Assembly: GCA_017991275.1 (NCBI GenBank)
Contig: JAGNMH010000042.1
Coordinates: 1-15,024 of the forward strand
Direction: 5' to 3'
From: Acidobacteriota bacterium
GTDB lineage: Bacteria > Acidobacteriota > Blastocatellia > RBC074
Length of the DNA stretch: 15,024 nt
Shown here: in pieces, positions 6,840 to 14,019 of the stretch
Position numbering within the stretch: the first letter of the stretch is position 1
Layout: each line of letters begins with the position of its first letter
Made by a program: the position numbers and the translations under genes
The notes under the pieces: model-generated
What the model saw: the letters and a program-made list of their open reading frames with translations, nothing else
What the model was told of the DNA's origin: nothing
Databases searched by the model: none

Positions 6840-6990
6840 ACTTGCCTGCCAGGCGAGACTTCGAAAACCCAAACGTCATCTCTTAGTTGATGCCCCTAAA
6901 ATATCCGGCTCTAACTGTTACTTCGGATTTCCCGTCGCTAAATATTACCGTTGAGTGGGATTCAGCTTATAGGCGGAGGCTCTTTATATA

Positions 6991-9864
6991 ATGTCTGTAG
7001 AGAATTTATCAGGAACAAGCAGGTATTCTACAAAAGCCACGAATAGCGTGACTGATGTCCTGTTACAGTCAAAAAATCAGGAGGATGGTGAATCGGGTAG
7101 TCAAAGTGATGAGCTGTTTCGGAGAATTATTGTTGATCGCAATCGGTCTGAGTTTCTGATGATAGGGCAAGTGGAAATTTTTGAGTTGATTGCGACCGGG
7201 CAGTCACTGTCTGTCGTGCTTGATCGTATTGCCCGGTTGGTAGAAGAAATTGCGGGAAATCTTCACTGCGTTATCTTTCAACTTGATCCCAAAGGCGAAG
7301 TTCTGTCTGCCAAAGCTGCTCCAAGTATGAAGAAGGAGTTTGTGGAAGCCCTTCAGTCCTTGCCCGTTGGGTTACGTTCAGGTACTTGCGGCGCTTGTAT
7401 AGTCAATGGAGAGCCTCAAATCAGCCTTGATGTTATAAAGGATTCGCGTTGGGCAGATCATCAGGAACTTGTTCTCAGCAATGGAATCCGTTCTTCCTGG
7501 TCAACCCCTGTTTTTGATGCGAGCCGTAAACCACTCGGAACGATCAGTTTGCTCTATGACCATTTGCACGACCCAGAACCTCACGAAATTGATTTCATCA
7601 ATGTAGCAGCTCATCAGGCGAGCATTGCTATTGAACGCTCTCGCACTGAGCAAAAATTACAAGCAAGTGAGGGGCGGTTTCGTGCGTTGATAGAAAATAG
7701 CGGCGATGGTATTTCACTGACTGATGAGTACGGAAAGTACATTTACGCCAGTCCGGCTGTTTACAGAATCCTCGGCTACGAGCCGGAAGAGATAATCGGA
7801 AAAACGGCGTCCGAGCGTATACATCCAGACGACTGGAAGATGCTAACTGAAAGAGCATACGCTTTGGCGGATATCCACGGAGCCAGGGATACGATACGTT
7901 ACAGAGTCAGGCACAAAAATGGTGACTGGCTTTGGGTTGAAGCCATTTTTACCAATTTGCTGCACGAGCCAAGCGTTCAAGCCCTGGTTGTCAATTTTCG
8001 CGACATTACACAAAGTAAACTAGCCGAAGACGCGTTGCGTGCTTCTGAAGAACGATACCGAACTCTGGTCGCTTCACTGGACGAGGGGATAATTTTGATG
8101 GATGAGAATGCCGTGCTTCTCGCCTCCAATGCCAGCGCAGAGCAAATACTTGGCCTGACTGTGGAACAGATTAAGAACCGAACTTTGTTTGACCCTGATT
8201 GGTTTGCTATTCGCGAAGACGGTTCGCCGTTTGAGACTGATGATTTTCCTGCGGCTATTACTCTTCGCACTGGCAAACCTTGCTCTAATGTTGTCATGGG
8301 GGTGAAGAAAACAGACAATCGAATTGTTTGGATATCAATTAATACTCGCCCGCTTTTTCATGAAGCTGAAAAGAAGCCTTATGCGGTTGTTATCTCCATC
8401 AACGATATTACAGAACGCTTGAAGGCGCAGACTGAACTGCGCGATTCTGAAGAACGATTTTCAATTGCTTTCAAATCCAGTCCCTGTCCGATGGCTTTAC
8501 TGACGTTTCCTGAGGGGCGGTTTACTAACGTCAATGATGCGTGGCAGCAGGCTTATGGCTATTCGCTTGAAGAAGTAGACGGAAAAACTTCTTCAGAGAT
8601 AAAACTGTGGAAGGATGAAACCAAACGCGACGAGATGTACCATCGGTTGATTCAGTATGGAGAAATCCGCAATTTTGAAACAGTTGGTTTGTCTAAAAAT
8701 GGTGAAGAGATTGTTGATTTGACTTCAGCAGAAATTATCGAATTTGGCGGCAGGAAATACCTGCTTTCATCTTTTTACGATATTACCGAACGTAAGCTTG
8801 CCGAGCGTGCTTTGCGGGAATCTGAAGAGCGTTATCGCCTGCTTTTCGAGCACAGTTTTGCCGGGATTACACGGCTTAAAGCTAATGGGGAGTTGATTGA
8901 ATGGAATGACGCTATAACTCGGATGTTTGGTTGCAGTTCGCGAGAGGAGTTTTTCGTTGCACTCGAGTCCAACCTTTTCTTTGACCTGGTTGATCGGCAA
9001 CTACTAATCAACAAGTTAATTGAGAAGGGGAGGTTGCAAAATTGGGAAGTCAAAATGAAGCGGTTGGATGGTTCTACAATTTGGGCTTTGATTAATGCCT
9101 CAATCTTCTACCCAGCTTCTGACGGTGAGCCATTGTTGGAGGCCATAGTTCTGGACATTACCGAGCGAAAGCTGACTGAACAGGAGCTACAGCAGGTGTA
9201 CGCACAGTCGCGCTCGCTTTTGGCACGGCTTGAAACGGTGCGCGAAGAAGAGCGTGCCCACCTTGCACGGGAGATTCACGATAACCTTGGACAAATGATG
9301 ACCGGTCTCAAGCTGGACTTTTCCTGGTTGGAAAAAAGAATGGCGCGCATGAAGGAAGAAAATCTGCGTCAGGAAATGGAGCCAAAGCTTGGCGAAATCG
9401 CCCAGCTTTTGGAAGAGACAATCCAAACAGTTCGCAACATCGCCACCGATTTGCGCCCCGGGGTGCTTGACGCTTTTGGATTACGTGCGGCGATTGACTG
9501 GCAAGTCCGCGAGTTCGAGCGGCGTAATGGCATTACTTGTTTCAGCAAACTTTGCCAGGACCCAAAACATTTGCCGCGAGAAACAGCCACTGCGTTGTTT
9601 CGGATCCTACAGGAAATCCTGACGAACATTACTCGTCACGCAAAGGCTGACTTGGTTAAGGTAGAAATGACGAAAACTGGCGGGGAAATTCGATTGATGG
9701 TCGCTGACAATGGGATTGGCATGTCAGAAGGGCAGGCTTGCAGTCCGAAGTCGCTGGGCTTGCTTGGCATGCGTGAGCGCGCGCTGATTATGGGGGGAAG
9801 CGTAACCGTGGCGAGTGAGAAGGGATGCGGGACTACAGTCAAAGTGCGAATGCCTATCAAATAA
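6991..9864 (+). CDS. Soluble hybrid-sensor histidine kinase: GAF, four PAS, HisKA_3, HATPase
   Basis: 957 residues, no membrane segment or signal peptide, so a cytoplasmic sensor. Domains in order: GAF (about 65-218, with GTCGAC near 131-136), PAS1 (226-345), PAS2 (351-477), PAS3 (484-602), PAS4 (609-727), each introduced by the usual SEERY/F linker and closed by DITER or similar. The dimerisation/phosphoacceptor region is NarL-class HisKA_3, with EIHDNLGQ carrying His763. The ATPase domain has an N box at Asn879 (EILTNITRHA), G1 DNGIG (906-910) and G2 GLLGMRER (923-930). All key residues are present, so it should be active; it lacks a receiver domain. HisKA_3 kinases pair with LuxR-type response regulators, and none is in the window, making it an orphan here. 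GGAGG lies 11 bases before the ATG. It is divergent from the psp unit, 500 bases away. The ligand or cofactor cannot be read from the sequence. Confidence 0.92.
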   Translation: MSVENLSGTSRYSTKATNSVTDVLLQSKNQEDGESGSQSDELFRRIIVDRNRSEFLMIGQVEIFELIATGQSLSVVLDRIARLVEEIAGNLHCVIFQLDPKGEVLSAKAAPSMKKEFVEALQSLPVGLRSGTCGACIVNGEPQISLDVIKDSRWADHQELVLSNGIRSSWSTPVFDASRKPLGTISLLYDHLHDPEPHEIDFINVAAHQASIAIERSRTEQKLQASEGRFRALIENSGDGISLTDEYGKYIYASPAVYRILGYEPEEIIGKTASERIHPDDWKMLTERAYALADIHGARDTIRYRVRHKNGDWLWVEAIFTNLLHEPSVQALVVNFRDITQSKLAEDALRASEERYRTLVASLDEGIILMDENAVLLASNASAEQILGLTVEQIKNRTLFDPDWFAIREDGSPFETDDFPAAITLRTGKPCSNVVMGVKKTDNRIVWISINTRPLFHEAEKKPYAVVISINDITERLKAQTELRDSEERFSIAFKSSPCPMALLTFPEGRFTNVNDAWQQAYGYSLEEVDGKTSSEIKLWKDETKRDEMYHRLIQYGEIRNFETVGLSKNGEEIVDLTSAEIIEFGGRKYLLSSFYDITERKLAERALRESEERYRLLFEHSFAGITRLKANGELIEWNDAITRMFGCSSREEFFVALESNLFFDLVDRQLLINKLIEKGRLQNWEVKMKRLDGSTIWALINASIFYPASDGEPLLEAIVLDITERKLTEQELQQVYAQSRSLLARLETVREEERAHLAREIHDNLGQMMTGLKLDFSWLEKRMARMKEENLRQEMEPKLGEIAQLLEETIQTVRNIATDLRPGVLDAFGLRAAIDWQVREFERRNGITCFSKLCQDPKHLPRETATALFRILQEILTNITRHAKADLVKVEMTKTGGEIRLMVADNGIGMSEGQACSPKSLGLLGMRERALIMGGSVTVASEKGCGTTVKVRMPIK

Positions 9865-9867
9865 TAA

Positions 9868-9903
9868 AATCGGCTGGCATGCTTCAAAACACACCAGCCG
9901 ATT
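9868..9903 (-). terminator. Terminator between the convergent kinase and methyltransferase genes
   Basis: A perfect 10-bp stem, AATCGGCTGG (9868-9877) with CCAGCCGATT (9894-9903), has a 16-base loop. On the minus strand it is followed by TTTATTATTT, so it mainly ends the methyltransferase transcript. On the + strand it begins 3 bases after the kinase stop but lacks a T run, and may still help end that transcript. Confidence 0.75.
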
Positions 9904-9929
9904 CCAGAGCATTTCAATTGGTTGGTGGT

Positions 9930-10607
9930 TTATTTCTGGGCGATTAAGCAGCTTGCAATACTGCCAGCACGTCGTTTAACAACCTGGACCTGACGGAAAC
10001 CTACCCAACGTAGTAAGCCCATTGTTTCTTCAACTTCTTGCTCGGTGAAGCCGGGAGCCAACTGAAAAGCTTTATTCGGCTCCTTCATTCGTAAACATAA
10101 AATCAGAAATCCGTTTTTATTCAGAACACGCCGAATTTCTGTCAGATTGTGTTCAGCATTTGGCCAGAGCTGGTAATTGTTCACTGCCAGGATTTTATCG
10201 AATCGCCCAAATTCGTATGGGATGTCGGCAACACTTGCCTGGCTCAATTCAACATGGCCTGATTCGATCAATTTTTTATTGCGCTTGGCTGCTTGTCGAA
10301 CCATGACATTTGAAATATCAATTCCGGCTGTGAAACCACTTTTTGCGAGTGTCGCAATCATCTGAATTGCCTGGCCATGGCCAAAGCCAATTTCCAGCAC
10401 CTGATCTTCAGGCTGAACGTCAAGAATTTCTACGGCAAAGCGATTCATCCCTGAATTTTTGATCGCCATCAACTGGCCGGCCAGCCAGCCTAGTTTTCCT
10501 TGCGGACAAGCGAACTGAGCTTTCCACCCCTGGAATTTGCCATGAGATTGGCAAGGTGAGTGAGAAGGCTGAACAAAAGGTTGCGAGAAATTGGCCTGCG
10601 AATTCAT
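9930..10607 (-). CDS. Class I SAM-dependent methyltransferase
   Basis: 225 residues with a Rossmann-type methyltransferase core: motif I VLEIGFGHG (70-78) for the SAM glycine loop, acidic Asp97 in GIDIS for the ribose, motif II region ASVADIPYEFGRFDKILAVN (124-143), and FLILCLRM (167-174) as the next strand. The stretch ACPQGKLGWLAGQLMAIKN (33-51) before motif I is typical of a broad family of small bacterial methyltransferases whose substrates are mostly unknown. The first about 30 residues are Ser/Gln/His-rich and probably disordered. GGAGGG sits 5 bases before the ATG, fixing the start. It follows the MarR gene by 51 bases on the same strand, so it is probably the target gene of that regulator; substrate could be a small toxic compound or a metabolite, but this is only a guess from context. 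Confidence 0.85.
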   Translation of the reverse strand: MNSQANFSQPFVQPSHSPCQSHGKFQGWKAQFACPQGKLGWLAGQLMAIKNSGMNRFAVEILDVQPEDQVLEIGFGHGQAIQMIATLAKSGFTAGIDISNVMVRQAAKRNKKLIESGHVELSQASVADIPYEFGRFDKILAVNNYQLWPNAEHNLTEIRRVLNKNGFLILCLRMKEPNKAFQLAPGFTEQEVEETMGLLRWVGFRQVQVVKRRAGSIASCLIAQK

Positions 10608-10658
10608 TTATCCCTCCGTGGAGCGCCGTGATGCTCGCATATTGCAGAGCACTGGCAA

Positions 10659-11171
10659 TTACTTTTGGTTTTTCAGCAGCCGTTTCCACTCGTCGCTTTC
10701 GAAGAAGGAACGAACCCGACTCAAAGTTTCCGCCGCTTCGCGCATCTTCTTGTCCGTCGTTCCAACACTGCTTTTTGACAGCAGGCTTTCTTCGCGACGA
10801 TTCATGGCCTCAACGGCCTTTTTGCCCTGTGAAGTCAAGCGGACAAACGCAGAGCGTTTATGGGCGGGGTTTTCTACGAATTCAACGAAGCCTTCGTCAG
10901 CCAATTGATTGATCAGTATTTGTACATGCTGCCTGGAAACCGCACGTTCACGAGCCATCTGCGGTACGGTGTGCTTACCAGGCCTGCTCAAGTTGCGCAG
11001 AATGCTTCTCAACGCGCCGGACATTTCACCCTGCTGGTGAACTTCATCAGCTACGATTTTCAGACGGTGAAAGAGCGACGCAGTTTCGTTGATCAATAAG
11101 TTGAATGCGGACTCTGCTTTTTCAAATTCTTTTGCTTTACGGGCGGAAGAAAGATTCTTTTCTTTGTTCAT
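10659..11171 (-). CDS. MarR-family transcriptional regulator
   Basis: With the start at 11171 the product is 170 residues; the frame runs on to an ATG at 11204, giving 181. I prefer 11171 because the palindromic operator and an extended -10 (TGTCATAAT, minus strand 11211-11203) place the transcript start downstream of 11204. Neither start has a clear Shine-Dalgarno. The winged helix is visible: SGALRSILRNLSR, then TVPQMARERAVSRQHVQILI as the HTH and recognition helix, LADEGFVEFVENPAHKRSAFVRLTSQGKKAV as helix plus wing with the usual Asp/Lys-Arg wing tip, and a C-terminal dimerisation helix. These regulators usually repress their own operon and are relieved by small phenolic or toxic ligands, or by Cys oxidation. 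Here it leads a two-gene unit with a methyltransferase. Confidence 0.85.
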   Translation of the reverse strand: MNKEKNLSSARKAKEFEKAESAFNLLINETASLFHRLKIVADEVHQQGEMSGALRSILRNLSRPGKHTVPQMARERAVSRQHVQILINQLADEGFVEFVENPAHKRSAFVRLTSQGKKAVEAMNRREESLLSKSSVGTTDKKMREAAETLSRVRSFFESDEWKRLLKNQK

Positions 11172-11186
11172 TATATTTTGTGCCAG

Positions 11187-11223
11187 CGACAAGCAGTCTG
11201 TCATTATGACAAGTCGCTTGTCA
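11187..11223 (-). promoter_or_regulatory. Twin palindromic operator of the marR-methyltransferase unit
   Basis: TGACAAG-TCG-CTTGTCA (11207-11223) is a perfect 7-bp palindrome. A second, imperfect copy, CGACAAGCAGTCTGTCA (11187-11203), matches it at 12 of 17 positions, with centres 20 bp apart, about two helical turns. The first overlaps a minus-strand extended -10 (TGTCATAAT), the second covers the expected start site. Spacing and size fit two MarR dimers on one face of the DNA, causing autorepression. Confidence 0.7.
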
Positions 11224-11608
11224 ATTTGAATTTTGCCTGATGTGGAGTTTCAGTCAGTAATTTCTGCGACTGGTAAAGCAGAGATCAGGTCCTGCTTTAT
11301 CCAATTTTGATCTTTGAACCTTCGAAATAATAAAGGCGGATAGCGCGGGTTGATGGAGAGAATCCATTCAGACATGACTGGTTGTCAAGCTGAGTCCCCG
11401 GGCGAAGTTTGAGACATAATTACTGGTGGCGGAGCTACAACCGAGGGGCGTCTCTGGAGCTACTTTGCCTGCACACATTCCGATAGCGCCCAAAAAGAAA
11501 GCGAAGTTGACGGCCTCACCAGAGCCACTTAGAATCCAGTTTCATTCACAGGCAGACAAGCGGTTCCAAAGCTGCCATCACCAGAGAAAGATTATCGGGA
11601 GATTTCAG
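11224..11608. other. 385-base non-coding interval between marR and the esterase
   Basis: No convincing gene is seen. There is one hairpin, GGTAAAGCAG (11272-11281) with 11292-11301 (9 Watson-Crick pairs plus one G-T pair, 10-base loop), of unknown role; it is followed on the + strand by an AT-rich stretch but no clean T run. The frame of the esterase continues upstream to a GTG at 11426, but those 61 residues are low-complexity and lack a ribosome site. Confidence 0.5.
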
Positions 11609-12349
11609 ATGATGCGACGTGACATCACGGGTTGGTACAGCGAAAGACTGTTTCAGGAAATGCCACTTGTGGCTTATGGGCATTACGGGCCGCCGATTTT
11701 GATGCTGCCGACTGCGGCTGCGGATTTTTTGGAATACGAACGGTTTCGCCTGATTGACTCCATCAAACCCTGGCTGGATAACGGCAAGGCAAAGGCTTAT
11801 TCGATCAACAGCGTCAATCGGTTGGCATTGTTGAATAACAACGCTGCTCCACAGGAAAAGGTTGAATGGCTGAATCGTTATGACAGTTATATTGTTAACG
11901 AAGTTTTGCCTCTGATTCGTCAGGATTGTAAAGGCGACGTCAAACCACTTGTCGCCGGAATCAGTTTGGGAGCATATCTGGCGGCGAACACTTTTTTTCG
12001 TCACCCCGATTTGTTTGGCGGCGTGATTGCGATGAGTGGTAGTTACGATATTCGCAGCTACATGGATGGTTACTACAACGAAAGCGTTTATTTTCATAAC
12101 CCGGTTGATTACCTATCCCATCTGAATGACGATTATCATCTGCCAATTCTGCGCAATGGTGGCAAACAGATCATCCTGTTTTCCGGGCAAGGGGCATACG
12201 AAGCTCCAGACCGTTCGCGCGCCCTATCGAACATTTTGAACAGCAAAGGCATTCCGCATTGGCTGGATGTCTGGGGGAATGACGTTAATCACGACTGGCC
12301 GTGGTGGCGGAAAGCGATGCCGCATTACTTCGGCAAACTGTTTGGTTGA
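11609..12349 (+). CDS. Esterase/lipase superfamily enzyme (COG4947-like alpha/beta hydrolase)
   Basis: 246 residues from the ATG at 11609, chosen because GGGAG lies 6 bases upstream and the family begins close to here (REYxxWYS-like start, here RRDITGWYSERL). The alpha/beta hydrolase nucleophile is Ser119 in GISLG (117-121), followed by a typical HPDLFGGVIAMSGSYDIR (132-149) and DGYYNESVYFHNPVDYL (153-169). His228 in VNHDWPWW is the likely catalytic His; the acid may be Glu198 in GQGAYEAP. These blocks are strongly conserved in COG4947-type esterases, which are poorly characterised; substrates are unknown. There is no signal peptide, so it is cytoplasmic. It is monocistronic by spacing, with 90 bases to the next gene. 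Confidence 0.88.
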   Translation: MMRRDITGWYSERLFQEMPLVAYGHYGPPILMLPTAAADFLEYERFRLIDSIKPWLDNGKAKAYSINSVNRLALLNNNAAPQEKVEWLNRYDSYIVNEVLPLIRQDCKGDVKPLVAGISLGAYLAANTFFRHPDLFGGVIAMSGSYDIRSYMDGYYNESVYFHNPVDYLSHLNDDYHLPILRNGGKQIILFSGQGAYEAPDRSRALSNILNSKGIPHWLDVWGNDVNHDWPWWRKAMPHYFGKLFG

Positions 12350-12439
12350 TTACAAAGCGAGAATGGCTGTTTAAGTTATTATGGCGCTCGTTTTCAAATG
12401 TTACATTTACTCACTTAACACCAATAAGTTTGGGAAAGG

Positions 12440-13066
12440 ATGAATATTATTATGAATATGAAGAAGATACTCTTTGCATTGACGATTGCCTGTGCTCTGG
12501 TGGTTTCAGCCGCTGCTCATGGCGCTCACGATAAAAAACACGATAACAAGCAAACTGCGGCTAAAGGGAAAAGCGCCAAAGTTGAATTTCAAGGCAAGGG
12601 CGACGGTGTCGAAACCTGCCCGGTAAGTGGCGAACCGATCTCCAGCAAAGATCATAAAGCCCAGATGTTTGGACGCACGGTTTATTTCTGCTGTGCAGAT
12701 TGCCTGGCCGAGGCCAAAAAATCTCCGGCGATGTACGTCAAGAAAACTCACAAGGAACAATTGACGGCAATCAAAGGAGCCAAGCCTACTGAACACGGCG
12801 ACCACCACGCGATGCCTGCCAAAGAGAAAGCCGGGGCCGAACATGATCATCACGCAATGGCTCAGGACAAATCAGCCGGAACCGAAACAAAGTTTTTGGG
12901 TAAAGGCGACGGCCTCGAAACCTGCCCAGTGACCGGCGAAGCTGTTGATAAGAAGTTGAAGCACGAAGTTGATGGCCAGACGTTTTATGTCTGCTGTGAT
13001 GGCTGTGTTGAAACAATAAAAAAGAACCCAGCGGCCTATCTAAAGAACTACAAAGCAAGCAAGTAA
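12440..13066 (+). CDS. Exported His-rich protein with two YHS-like metal-binding repeats
   Basis: 208 residues from the first ATG; ATGs at 12452 and 12458 are also possible, and the GGGAAAGGA at 12432-12440 fits 12452 best (11-base spacing). MKKILFALTIACALVVSAAAHG (7-28) is a clear signal peptide, so the protein is periplasmic or secreted. Two repeats follow: residues 51-91 (GKGDGVETCPVSGE, later VYFCCADC) and 154-192 (GKGDGLETCPVTGE, later FYVCCDGC). Each carries a CPVxG cysteine (60, 162) and a CCxxC set (84/85/88, 185/186/189), like YHS/TRASH-type heavy-metal-binding domains, with a KxPAxYxKx tail. The linker between them (119-140) is His-rich with a repeated DHHAM. Copper or another soft metal is the likely ligand, but the metal is not determined by sequence. 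No metal transporter or oxidase gene adjoins it. Confidence 0.8.
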   Translation: MNIIMNMKKILFALTIACALVVSAAAHGAHDKKHDNKQTAAKGKSAKVEFQGKGDGVETCPVSGEPISSKDHKAQMFGRTVYFCCADCLAEAKKSPAMYVKKTHKEQLTAIKGAKPTEHGDHHAMPAKEKAGAEHDHHAMAQDKSAGTETKFLGKGDGLETCPVTGEAVDKKLKHEVDGQTFYVCCDGCVETIKKNPAAYLKNYKASK

Positions 13067-13088
13067 GCTTTGAAGCTGGCGGTTTTCA

Positions 13089-13135
13089 AAAACGGCGAAG
13101 TTTGGGATTTATCCAGCTTCGCCGTTTTGTTTTTC
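13089..13135 (+). terminator. Bidirectional terminator between convergent genes
   Basis: AAAACGGCGAAG (13089-13100) pairs perfectly with CTTCGCCGTTTT (13117-13128) across a 16-base loop. A T-rich tail (13125-13135) follows on the + strand, and a TTTTTG tail on the minus strand, so it can end both the metal-binding protein gene and the convergent DUF5995 gene. Confidence 0.88.
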
Positions 13136-13882
13136 TCAACTGAGAATTTCAATTACTTGCGGTATGTCGTTGCTTTCGCGCAATCGAATGCCAAACAAGC
13201 CGATCTTGAAAAAGACCCCTGGCGGATAAATGACAAGCCGGCCAAGCTCTGCAATTTCGTGGTCGCGTTTTTGGATAGCGCCTGAGCGCTCTTCGGCATC
13301 GAGCGAGTTCAATCTCAGCGCAAAATTCCAGGCTGAATTGCGCGCAACCCGCATGCTGAAATTGATGATTGCGTCGTTGGCGCTGGGGTCAATCTTTTCC
13401 AGGAACCTTATCCAGGGCGAAACATCGCCGATTTCATTCTGTACTGGCTGAACCAACTCAGCCAGTATCGTGTTTATCGTTTCAAAATCTTGCTTGAGTG
13501 ATGGCAGTTCATCACCTGGGCAAGTCCCCTGAGCCGCAATTCCCAAATCCAGATTGATGTGCGCGTTAATACCTATCAGTAAATCCTGAAGAATCAACGG
13601 ACGCCATTTTTCCGCAGATTCAAATGACAACTGCCAAGATTCACTTGGCTGCAATCCTTGTTTGTGTTGTTCGTAAGCTGTCAAGTAGCGGTTAGCGAAA
13701 TTCACATCCAACCTCTCCATTCGTTCGCCGTTTTGAAAACGACCTTGCTGGATTCCTTCCTTAACGCGGATCGTAACTTTGCGATAGAGCGCCGCGAAAT
13801 AACCAAGTCGGCTTGGGCGTCGGATGGCATCTTCAATAATTGCAGTGAGTTGGGCGATTACTTCGTCAATTGTCTTGACCAT
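13136..13882 (-). CDS. DUF5995 family protein of unknown function
   Basis: 248 residues. It matches the pattern of the DUF5995 family as I know it: FAALYRKVTIRVKEGI (29-44), a conserved GERMERLDVNFANRYL (52-67), and LLIGINAHINLDLGIA (101-116), the last with a His-containing INAHINLDLG block. It is mostly alpha-helical, with no signal peptide, membrane segment or known catalytic motif. The conserved His/Asp residues could bind a metal or act in catalysis, but this is not established. No clear Shine-Dalgarno precedes the ATG; an extended -10 on the minus strand (TGATATAGT, 13942-13934) would start a leader of about 45 bases. It is divergent from the carboxylase gene, from which it is separated by 137 bases. 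Confidence 0.75.
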   Translation of the reverse strand: MVKTIDEVIAQLTAIIEDAIRRPSRLGYFAALYRKVTIRVKEGIQQGRFQNGERMERLDVNFANRYLTAYEQHKQGLQPSESWQLSFESAEKWRPLILQDLLIGINAHINLDLGIAAQGTCPGDELPSLKQDFETINTILAELVQPVQNEIGDVSPWIRFLEKIDPSANDAIINFSMRVARNSAWNFALRLNSLDAEERSGAIQKRDHEIAELGRLVIYPPGVFFKIGLFGIRLRESNDIPQVIEILS

Positions 13883-13933
13883 TATGATTGATTTGTTTAA
13901 TGGGTTTATTTGTTTGAGCCAGCTTGTTTGAAA

Positions 13934-13980
13934 ACTATATCAGCAAGCTTGACAGGTTGCCGACCGCTCGGTAAGTCTAA
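13934..13980. promoter_or_regulatory. Divergent promoter region with a TetR-like palindrome
   Basis: On the + strand a consensus -35 TTGACA (13949-13954) faces a weak -10 around 13972-13977. Between them lies CCGACCGCTCGG (13960-13971), a CCGA-nCGn-TCGG palindrome typical of operators bound by TetR-family regulators of fatty-acid or amino-acid catabolism. Binding there would block RNA polymerase. The minus-strand extended -10 (13934-13942) for the DUF5995 gene lies beside it. No TetR gene is in the window. Confidence 0.45.
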
Positions 13981-14019
13981 CCGCCCGAATCAAAACACGC
14001 AAAAAAATGGAGATTAAAC

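Noticed and set aside
6491..6990. Sigma-54 (-24/-12) promoter for pspA.
   Set aside because: Searched on the minus strand for the TGGCAC-N5-TTGC pattern; none found at proper spacing.
11170..11175. Perfect TATAAT on the minus strand near the marR start.
   Set aside because: It overlaps the preferred ATG, has no -35 at a valid distance, and would start transcription inside the gene.
11426..11608. 61-residue N-terminal extension of the esterase.
   Set aside because: GTG start without a ribosome site, low-complexity Pro/Lys/Ala sequence, while ATG 11609 has GGGAG at good spacing and fits the family's N-terminus.
11546..12097. 183-codon minus-strand frame inside the esterase gene.
   Set aside because: Antisense shadow of a gene with strong family motifs; no ribosome site or domain.
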